Assembly (NCBI RefSeq): GCF_000485595.1
Contig: NW_014577086.1
Location: forward strand, 363,630 to 385,809
Direction of reading: 5' to 3'
DNA length: 22,180 nt
DNA from: Priapulus caudatus
Taxonomy: Eukaryota > Priapulida > Priapulimorpha > Priapulimorphida > Priapulidae
How positions within the stretch are numbered: the first letter of the stretch is position 1; each line of letters starts with the position of its first letter. Shown here piece by piece: positions 1 to 7,319 of the stretch. Under the pieces are notes generated by a model. It worked only from the letters and a program-made list of their open reading frames with translations, had not been told where the DNA came from and did not search any database. Both the position numbers and the translations under genes were made by a program.

Positions 1-2
1 TT

Positions 3-335
3 TCAAATCATACGCTATTTACTAAACTAAGTTCATGTATTTATTTAATATTTATCATAAATTTTTCGGATGCTTGCCAAGCTACAACGGAGAAAGTTGG
101 CATTACCCACGAACTCAAGCCTAAACATATAGAGGCTCTCACGTATATCTACGAACAAGATAAGGATTTGATCGCCAACCTTCCCGTTGGCTTCGCGGCC
201 AATTTAACTGGATTTCCCCGGAGCTCCGCACACTTGAAAAATAGTACCAGCCTTGCGGCAGTGGTATCCGGAGTTGTACAAAAAGGGTGCTGCATGAAGC
301 TTGCTACAGATGGACAATTAACACCCACGCATTAA
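3..335 (+). pseudogene. RecQ-like helicase fragment (degenerate Walker A), antisense in TNPO3 intron 9
   Basis: An open frame enters from the left edge and stops at TAA 333-335. Residues around positions 99-200 read GITHELKPKHIEALTYIYEQ then DKDLIANLPVGFAANL. This resembles the start of RecQ-like DNA helicases that are multicopy in many invertebrates, of the pattern LKPKQ.EAL.YI.E.KDV...LPTGFGKSL. The nucleotide-binding loop is damaged: LPVGFAAN replaces LPTGFGKS, with the key GK(S/T) lost. Nothing family-like follows about position 215. I infer a dead gene fragment or retrocopy inside the intron. The similarity is short and could be partly chance. Confidence 0.45.
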
Positions 336-364
336 CCATCTCAGGCATTAGCCACATTACACAC

Positions 365-574
365 CTCGTCTGGCTCCATACAAGAGTGCTGACAGAGTGA
401 GGTTAGCAATCGTTCGATGTAGGGCTTGAAGAGCGCTTCCTTGTTGACGTCGTTCTTCGTTGCAAGCACTTCGGACAGCCGGTACCAGAAGTTGAACGTG
501 ATCTCTGACACCTCGTACTGGTGGTGACTGATGCACATCAGCAGCAGGTCCAGCGTGCGTAGGTCGCCTAGTCC
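365..574 (-). CDS. TNPO3: TNPO3 coding exon 9 (last in window)
   Basis: Seventy codons beginning [20 protein letters not shown], through [13 protein letters not shown], ending CMEPDE before donor GTGTGT (364-359). The acceptor is GCGTCAG. The next family segment (GEFR.RVSDLVKDLIFLIGS in vertebrates) is not found in 1-364, so exon 10 is off the left edge. Confidence 0.95.
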
Positions 575-638
575 CTGACGCACAAGCACGACCAAACAAC
601 GAATGTCAGCGATACAGATTCATACAGCAGAGAGAGAG

Positions 639-675
<37 letters not shown>

Positions 676-767
676 CAGAGGCAGAGGGCAGAGGCAGAGG
701 CAGAGGCAGAGCAGAGGGCAGAGAGACAGAGAGACAGAGAGACAGAGAGACAGAGAGACAGAGAGAC

Positions 768-813
<46 letters not shown>

Positions 814-3800
814 AATAAGCAATTAAGTAAGTAAAACGTCCATCGTCGACAAGTCGAAACCATCCTCTTCGATAAATGCACAAGTACAATGCACAAGTTT
901 TTACCTACAAGAAGGGGAAAATATTCCAAAAACTATGCTAGCATTTCACATGTTTGAGTCAGAACACTATAATATGCTTGCAATAATTTGGACTGGCTTG
1001 ATTTCTTAATACTGGCAACTGTAGCATCACAGCATAGACATATATACACGCACGCATCCACATGCACACATCCACTGTCACTCTCATACTGCGGCACGAT
1101 TGATTCCCGACTAAATCAGTGATGAGAAAGCAGCATCTGCCACCCGTATACCTGATTAGGTGTCATGATTACGCAGTCGAGAAACGACTCGGCCATCTCT
1201 GTGAAGATGCGGCAGTAGTTCATGGATTTGTCGAGATCCTCCTCGCCGACCGACGCCAGGTAGGCGTCGGGCAACGTGAGCACACCCTCGAACAGGACTT
1301 GTGAAAGAGCCTGGTGCTTATCCACTTCCTGCACGGACACCACAGAATACTGTATACACCATATTTTTCGCATACAGATATTTTCGCGAATTCAGAATTG
1401 ACAGACAATTTCGCGAGTGGTTAAATTCGCGGTCGGTGAATTATGAATTATTCGGTTTTATTCGGTATGAATTATTCGTGTGTTGTTATTTTCGCGATCG
1501 GGGACGTGTTCGCTAAATTCGCGGAAAGGTAACCGCCGCAAATTATACAGCGTATACAGTAGCTGGTGAGACGACAGCCTACACACTCCGTGTGAAACTC
1601 CCACAGCAAATAGATTCCCACCCGAAAAATGGGATATCCTCAGGCCATAAGTTTTTGCGCCCAACCACTCTGATAGCCCATACCTATGCTTTACTTGCCT
1701 CGTTTAGGTTCACACAGCCCAACCTTTGTTAAGACACCTTTTATGAAACACGATGTGCTCCAGTTTTCATAACGCTCAAAGTGCGAGATGAAAATGAGCC
1801 TAATCAAGTAAAGTAGAGCTCTAATTACTATATGCCTTGATTTGCCAAGTTTGACCACGCGTGTATGCGACTGAAATCAAGCAAATACCAGGGCCAAAAC
1901 GTGTAGTGTATCCGGCTTCTATTCTAAGCCACGTATTCACCCCCACCATCTACAATTAAACATGTCCATGAACCAAAAAAAAAACACACATTAAATGCTA
2001 GCTTGCATGACTGCGAGACGTTAAAATCGTGTTGTATGTGAGTTAAAGCCTATAATACACAACGTACCTCAACAGCAAACAGAGCGGCGCAGAGGCAGTC
2101 ACAAGCAGCCTCATGGTACGAACCAGAGATCTGTGGTTCGCGCTGTGGAAAGCACCAAAATGCGGGTTACATTAAAAATAATTTCCTTCAACATTTCAAT
2201 ATTGGTAAACAATATTCTGTCATGACAATCTATTACGTCAGTGTATGTATACAGATGTTAAAACAGTCAAACAAATTTTGCATTTTATTACTGTCTCGCC
2301 CTATTAACTCCACAACATACATATGTGCATATATGCATGCCATACATTATTAGTGACAGACAAAAACAACACAAACATTGATAAAAACACCAACAACAGC
2401 AATGAGAACCACTCACCAGTGCCTCAAATATGCCGGCAATTAGCTTGCTGTGAGCCACCTGGTCTGTGGGGATGGAGCCGAGGTTAAACCAGCTACCAAG
2501 ACATTTCAGCACACCTGTCTGTCGACGAAACTCCACCTCCCCTGGGGCTGACTCCATGTAGCTGGTCTGTGGGAGAGAAGAAGAAAAACAAATGACTCAT
2601 CTGGGCTTTCTCTCGGTTGGCATCAGATGGACAGCCCTCATTTTATCAGAACTGCCATCGATTAAGTGCAGCAGCCAACCTTTGAAATTCAGAAACCCCT
2701 ACTCCCAACTTTTAACGATAACAATCGTGATCTTTTGGGGTGAGAACTGCAGCAACTTAGCAAAGGGCACAGGTAGCATTCACGCATGAGGTTAGGCCAC
2801 AGTTTAGACTCTGGAGATTCGGCACAGACATTGTGCACCCAGGAGGCAAAGTGCTGCCAGTGTCGTAGCCTTAAATCGTACCTCATTTTTAAGGACATCT
2901 CGCACCTGTTCTCTATTATTGACAGCCAGCACTCACTAGTAGCTGCAGCACGAGCGGCGCACTCTTTGACAATTCCTCAGTAATCTCTTTACGTCGATTA
3001 TCGCCTAGTCGCAGCGACCTGCTATTGACCTCCTCCGGCAGAAACTTGAGAATATCCAGCAGCAAAGGCACGTGGTGAGGGTTTCCTCCAAACCTACACA
3101 GGAACATTAAAAATTTGTTTTTGATGGCCTTTTATGGCTGAACAAGAGAGCTATGAATACAGCAATTGTTTATTTCATTACTGAAGACTTCAAAGACAAG
3201 AAAAATTTGAATGCTAGTCATTATTTTATTTTTTTAGTGTGAGGTTTTGTAGGATAATAAAATTAGGCAATGTCAGCACCAATATTTCTACCTTTTTGAA
3301 ATTATGCCAAAGTATGGCAATGTCTGATCTGGAGTAATTATTTAGTGTGAATTTGCACCATTACTTAAATGTTACTAATTCTATTTTCTCACCTTTGTAT
3401 CAACTCATGTGCAGCATTTTTCCATGTAACCATTTGTAGTGCCAAATCAACTATCGCAAGGCATAACTTCAAAAAAATAAAAAAATACAGATACATTAAA
3501 TGGTACAAAAAATGCATTATTCACAACATAAAACTCAACATACATTTACTACTTATAGTTATACATCAGGATGGGCATGTACGCTCGCTCACACATGCAG
3601 GCAGACACACACACATGGTCATAGTATTACTCTGATTCCACTCAATAAAAACACCCAGGCACCGAAACCTGCACTATTACCTCTAAAATTCAGGTAAACA
3701 TTCTACCAACATCTGACTGTAGGACCACACGCACACGCACGCGCACGCATGCACGCACGCATGCCCACAAAACATATATATACTCACATGGAGTTTGTTG

Positions 3801-6800
3801 CGAAAAAACTTAGTGCTAGTGAATATAAGTACCTGTGTAACTATGATGTGGTTTGTTGACTCACTGACATTGTTGATGTGTTCTAGAAGAGAATCACGCA
3901 ATGACTGGTGTGCTGCTTGTGGTAACTCATGGAAACAGTACTGCACCTATAAAACATAGCCAGACATCAAAATTGCTGCTAAATACCCAAAGATTAACAG
4001 AGGTGGTTTCACATGTTCACATTTCTGAACTAGACAAGATCTGTAGGTGTTAAAAAAAGAATGCATTTGAACTAGCTTAAAGTACTCAGATACTATACAG
4101 AGTTGCAATTAATATCTTACTTGAATTGTTAAGCTAAAGTCACACAGGGGCCGGACTGTCCACGGATTACCGCGGATAGGGCAGGATCTCCCCGGACCGT
4201 AAAATTTATAATCCGTGGCGATCCGGGTCGAAAAAAAGCATCATCGGGCCGGATCAGGCCGGACCAGCACGGCAGCGCCACGGACCATCCTGGATTGAGC
4301 CCGGATGAAGCCGGCCCCAGCACGGAGTCACTACGGACCGCCCCGGACCGCCCCGGACCGCCCCGGACTGCCTCGGACCGCCACGGACCTGATCCGGCCT
4401 GGTCCGGCCCCGTCCTGGCCCATCCGTGCTCCCTTCCGTGTTGGGTCCGGCTTGATCCGTAGTGATCCGTGGCCGACAAAAACGACACGGATGGCCACGG
4501 ATGGGCCCGGTTCAACACGGTGCCACTACGGACTGTCCCGGACCTACCACGGACTGTCCCGGACCTACCACAGACGCGCCACGGACCGTCCAGGACCACC
4601 CCGGATGGTGAAAACTTCCCGGACCGTCCCGGATCACCCCGGCAATTTTAAACAGTTTAAAACATCCGGGGCGATATTCCGGAATGCGCCGGACCATCAA
4701 GGACCACCCCGGACCGGGCCGGACCGTCCAGGACCGTCCAGGACCCAACAAGGATCTCTCCCCGGATCAGTCCGGCAGCGTCCGGCCCGGTCCGGGAGCT
4801 TGGTGTGACTTTAGCTTTACGGCCAAGTTATAAAGGTACCAGAAAATCCATGTAATAACTATGGTATGAAGAAAGTCAAGAGCAAATTAAGTTAAGAGCA
4901 TTTTGACATAGTTCTCATACTGTAGAGAAGTATGATGTGAATACATGACATGTAGCAAAAGCAGTAGCAGTAACTATACATACTTTTGTTCTCATCGTCT
5001 GTGCAGCAAAGTAGCAGGACTCCAGATCTGCATCTCTTATGTGTAACAGATGGTCTGATATTTCCCACGCATAAACCTAAATGGCCAGTATTCAGTTATA
5101 GGACAGTTTATGCAGTTTATGTATAATATAGTATGTACTCCATATTTGGAGCAAATATTTTAGGTGTTAAGCCCACCATCTATCTACTTGCTCCCTGGGA
5201 ACCCCACACTACTTATGTAACAAGAAGTTATACATTCAGCAATCTACTTATATTCACACTTATATCATATTTATGACTCTTTGGTCAGTGATGATACCAG
5301 AAAATTCAATTTCTCTTCATTCAATTTCTGATGTGTGCCACTATACCTAACCCAGTTAAGAAAGTATGACACACAGAGGTTTAATATGAGATCACAGGCA
5401 CTTGGAATGTCTCAAAAAAAAATATGTAAACACGAAATATATTTACTATCAAAGTCTTAATGTTTCTCTACTCTATTTCGCCTATTATTGCCGATAATTA
5501 CCCGTAAATGCCGGTCAAATGCTCATCTGCAACACACAAGTACACCGCACGCCCGCCCTGCGCACAAACAACATGAATAAGAGAGCAGGTAGGAAAGCGT
5601 GATCGCAAAATTCGCTCGACGCTCGCTTCATTTCACACGCCTACAGAACGAAAACACACCAAACAGCCTCCATCTTGGTATCTATCTGTAGCTAAATGTT
5701 CACTTGTTCGAATTATAACTCTGTCCTTTGTTCTTACCTACTCCCACCAGAGATATCTCGTGAAATCCTGCAGGAAATGTTCTCTCTGTGAAAATGTAGA
5801 GGACGTATCATCCGAAAAATCCCTAACAACGCTACTTTCGATTGATCACTGTAGTCGTGTGTGTGTGACGGCATGCCCGCGCGCATTATGCTTGGCTTGG
5901 CGGGCCTCGAAACAGAGGCTCGGAGGCAGGCAGCAGCTCATCCCGGCATGCAATGCGCCCCATTACTCGTGTATAAACAGACATCTCGTCCTCTTTACAT
6001 TTTCACGGAGAGAACATTTCCTGCAGGATTTCACAAGCTATCTTTGGCGGGAGTAGGTAAGAACAAAGGACAGAGTTATAATTCGAACAAGTGAACATTT
6101 ATGTACACATAGATACCAAGATGGAAGCTGTAGGATGTGTATTCGAGCTGCGATGGTGTGAAATGAAGCGAGCGTCAAACAAATTTTTCAATCCCGCTTT
6201 CCTACCTGCTCTCTTATTCATGTTGTTTGTGCACGCAGCACAGCGCGGGCGGGCGTTCAGTGTACTTGTGTGTTGCAGATGAGCATTTGACCAGCATTTA
6301 CAGGTGATTATAGGCGAAATACAGTAGAGAAACATTAAGACTTTGGTACATTTCGTGTTTATTTACCTTTTTTTTTTTTATTGAGACGTTCCAAGTGCCT
6401 GTGCATACAACTCATTCATTGCATTGTATAAGATTGTAATAATTGGTGCAAACTCATTGCACACACTACTGCTATTTGGGCTATAACGATTCACCGATCA
6501 TGTATCTCTGGCGCTGACGCGCTCCTGCCTTTCTTTTTTACTGCATTGAATTATTTGCATTGAAACTGAAACTGTGAAAGTTCGTGAACACTGTGTCTGT
6601 AGGTGGCATGCGAACGGGGACGGGGCAGACTGTATTGTAAAACTAAATGAATTTGAACGGCATTATGTGGGATTATCAGGCGATAGAGATTAAATAAACA
6701 TTAGGACTGTTTGCAAGTACATTCTGTGTTTATTTACCATCATTTTATTATTGAAACGGGTCAAGGGCCATGTGACATGTGTTTCGTCCTATCATGTCAG

Positions 6801-6936
6801 AATCACAGGCAAAACTCACCGACTTTTGTAACTCTCCGAGCCAAAACGAAGCTCTTTCTTTAGCCGTGACATCAGGATTATGATACAAAGTTTGGATTGC
6901 TTGCGTTACCGTCTCTAGGGAAGGAGCCGCTTCCAT
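365..6936 (-). CDS. TNPO3: Transportin-3 (importin-beta family), N-terminal 9 coding exons, 5'-complete, 3' end outside window
   Basis: Nuclear import receptor of the importin-beta/karyopherin family; the known vertebrate protein carries SR-rich splicing factors and CPSF6 into the nucleus. Nine exons join in one frame (6936-6820, 5076-4984, 3946-3833, 3466-3393, 3093-2937, 2566-2417, 2142-2068, 1328-1152, 574-365), giving about 389 residues of an expected ~920. All eight introns are GT-AG; only intron 4 is phase 2, the others are phase 0. Diagnostic stretches match the vertebrate protein in order: [88 protein letters not shown]. These are the HEAT-repeat helices of the N-terminal half. The start is supported by an in-frame TGA three codons upstream. 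The gene is divergent from TMEM258 at 7317. Introns 1, 2, 7 and 8 hold transposons or microsatellites. Assignment is from remembered family sequence, with high certainty. Confidence 0.95.
629..811. repeat. Compound polypurine microsatellite (GA / GGCAGA / GACAGAGA)
   Basis: The tract runs through (GA)n, then GGCAGA hexamer variants (about 675-720), then an octamer AGACAGAG repeated about seven times (about 720-780), then (GA)n again. It is nearly pure purine on the plus strand apart from regular C. It lies in TNPO3 intron 8. Long frames read through it are artefacts. Confidence 0.95.
1152..1328 (-). CDS. TNPO3: TNPO3 coding exon 8
   Basis: Fifty-nine codons from [20 protein letters not shown] through [20 protein letters not shown] to MTPNQ. 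The acceptor is CGTGCAG (1330-1329) and the donor is GTATAC. The end of a small inverted-repeat element lies only about 19 bp before the acceptor AG. Confidence 0.95.
1348..1561. mobile_element. Small TIR element, TA-flanked (mariner-type MITE), TTCGCG-rich
   Basis: Bounded by TACTGTATAC (1348-1357) and its exact reverse complement GTATACAGTA (1552-1561). The outermost TA on each side could be the TA target duplication typical of Tc1/mariner elements. The 214-bp body has five TTCGCG words, mostly within AATTCGCG or ATTTTCGCG contexts, and no coding capacity. It lies in TNPO3 intron 7 and reaches to 19 bp from the exon 8 acceptor. Confidence 0.6.
2068..2142 (-). CDS. TNPO3: TNPO3 coding exon 7
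   Basis: Twenty-five codons reading [20 protein letters not shown] then LFAVE. The acceptor is TCCACAG and the donor is GTACGT. It aligns with the vertebrate segment LHEAASDCVCSALYAIE. It has no ATG and was found by reading the strand between exons 6 and 8. Confidence 0.92.
2417..2566 (-). CDS. TNPO3: TNPO3 coding exon 6
   Basis: Fifty codons, from [20 protein letters not shown] through [10 protein letters not shown] to AGIFEAL. The acceptor is CCACAG and the donor is GTGAGT. It carries the family hallmark CLGSWFNLG. Confidence 0.95.
2937..3093 (-). CDS. TNPO3: TNPO3 coding exon 5
   Basis: One base completing the split Arg codon plus 52 codons, beginning [20 protein letters not shown] and ending PLVLQLL. 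The acceptor is TGTAG and the donor is GTGAGT (2936-2931). It contains the highly conserved [16 protein letters not shown] segment. Confidence 0.95.
3393..3466 (-). CDS. TNPO3: TNPO3 coding exon 4 (short)
   Basis: Seventy-four bases, 24 codons plus two bases, reading [20 protein letters not shown] then ELIQ. The split codon AG/G gives Arg across the intron. It matches the family motif LA.ADLALQM..WK. The acceptor ends GAAG and the donor is GTGAGA. The frame does not begin with ATG and is interrupted outside the exon, so a simple ORF scan misses it. Confidence 0.9.
3833..3946 (-). CDS. TNPO3: TNPO3 coding exon 3
   Basis: Thirty-eight codons starting [20 protein letters not shown] and ending HIIVTQ. 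The acceptor ends ATAG and the donor is GTACTT. It corresponds to the family segment F.ELP....SLRDSLL.HI....IVTQ. Confidence 0.93.
4132..4816. mobile_element. 685-bp TIR element with TTA duplication and CCGGA-periodic interior
   Basis: Terminal repeats AGCTAAAGTCACAC (4132-4145) and GTGTGACTTTAGCT (4803-4816) are perfect inverted copies. TTA occurs directly outside both ends (4129-4131 and 4817-4819), as expected for a PIF/Harbinger-like 3-bp TWA duplication. The interior is very GC-rich and built of degenerate roughly 10-bp units such as CCGGACCGCC and ACGGACTGTC, with the reverse-strand form (TCCGG, ATCCGT) grouped in some parts. The open frames seen on both strands reflect this composition. 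It lies in TNPO3 intron 2. The superfamily call is inference. Confidence 0.75.
4984..5076 (-). CDS. TNPO3: TNPO3 coding exon 2
   Basis: Thirty-one codons, from [20 protein letters not shown] to [11 protein letters not shown]. The acceptor is TTTAG at 5077-5078 and the donor is GTATGT (4983-4978). It is phase 0 at both ends. It closely matches the vertebrate segment AWEISDQLL...[13 protein letters not shown]. Confidence 0.94.
5393..6403. mobile_element. 1.0-kb hairpin element with ~415-bp inverted arms
   Basis: The arms 5393-5805 and 5987-6403 are inverted copies with a 181-bp spacer. Outer ends read CACAGGCACTTGGAA and its complement. Long stretches match, for example AAATCCTGCAGGAAATGTTC and the CAACACACAAGTACAC region. 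There is no coding potential. It shares end sequence and internal words (TTCGCTCGACGCTCGCT, GTTCACTTGTT) with the element at 7956-8413, so they form one family. No clear target duplication is visible here (TATGAGAT left, CATACAAC right). It lies in TNPO3 intron 1. Confidence 0.85.
6650..6779. mobile_element. Diverged end fragment of the 5393-6403 family
   Basis: This stretch aligns with the right arm of the neighbouring element. Shared landmarks in order are GATTAT.AGGCGA, AAACATTA.GACT, GTACATT.TGTGTTTATTTACC, TTTTATTATTGA and a degenerate terminus near CCATGTGACATG. It is more decayed than the two other copies and ends about 40 bp from the TNPO3 exon 1 donor. The inner part and opposite end are not recognisable. 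Confidence 0.6.
6820..6936 (-). CDS. TNPO3: TNPO3 coding exon 1 (start codon)
   Basis: Thirty-nine codons beginning [20 protein letters not shown] and ending GELQKS, immediately before a consensus donor GTGAGT (6819-6814). The N-terminal importin helix and the [12 protein letters not shown] signature are clear. An in-frame TGA lies three codons before the ATG. The open frame continues past the donor to 6748, but that part does not resemble the family. Confidence 0.95.
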
Positions 6937-7316
6937 TCTGACTCAAATAACCGGGTTACCACTAGACTTTTGGTAAAAGTTCTCTACATTTGTCATTCCC
7001 CGATGCGACAGACAGACAGAGATTACCGCCGCAGTCGGAAATTTCCCGTGTCTGGTTGGATCTTAAATAAGAATGATGTCATAGATGTCACCGTTCTGCC
7101 GGTTTGACTAAAAGAAGTCGCGACAGTTTATAGACCCTGTTGACCCTTTTGCTGAGTTTTATATATTGAGTACTAATTTATTTTACTCTCTTATTCGTGA
7201 AACATTTTCTTGAAATTATTTTGATTTATATTACCAGTGCAGCATATATTTGTCACTAGATGGCGGCAGCAGCTAGAGTGCGATAGTACGTGTATAATAA
7301 TCGTCCACACACAGCA
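6937..7316. promoter_or_regulatory. Putative bidirectional promoter between TNPO3 and TMEM258
   Basis: The two start codons face away from each other across 380 bp, so both 5' UTRs and promoters must fit here unless there are undetected 5' exons. Visible elements are two GATGTCA half-palindromes in 9-bp phase (TGATGTCA 7074-7081 and AGATGTCA 7083-7090, CRE/ATF-like) and AGATGGCGGC at 7258-7267 (YY1-like, often at transcription starts of housekeeping genes). There is no obvious TATA box at a fixed distance. It is not a strong CpG island. The promoter role is inferred from the arrangement. Confidence 0.65.
7260..7286 (+). other. Possible upstream ORF in TMEM258 5' leader
   Basis: ATG at 7260 opens an eight-codon frame (MAAARVR plus TAG at 7284-7286). 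It is in the same frame as the TMEM258 ATG at 7317, 19 codons upstream, but closed by the TAG. It overlaps the YY1-like word AGATGGCGGC. It is translated only if transcription begins before 7260, which cannot be seen from sequence. Confidence 0.35.
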
Positions 7317-7319
7317 ATG
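7317..7319 (+). CDS. TMEM258: TMEM258 coding exon 1 (ATG only)
   Basis: ATG is followed at once by donor GTAAGAG (7320-7326). Joined to exon 2 it gives [11 protein letters not shown], mirroring the known vertebrate N-terminus. An in-frame TAG at 7284 closes the frame upstream. The alternative start is the ATG at 10256 in exon 2, which would give a protein seven residues shorter. Confidence 0.72.

Noticed and set aside
603-929. Arg/Glu-rich and Ser/Leu-rich frames on both strands
   Set aside because: They are translations of the GA/GACAGAGA microsatellite and show no protein-like composition outside it.
4129-4808. 156- and 167-residue Pro/Arg/Gly-rich frames on both strands
   Set aside because: They coincide with the CCGGA-periodic interior of a TIR element. 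Stop-free length follows from the GC-rich repeat, and both strands are open.
5690-5735. tRNA-like B box (GTTCGAAT)
   Set aside because: The word recurs in both arms of the hairpin element, and there is no A box or cloverleaf around it.
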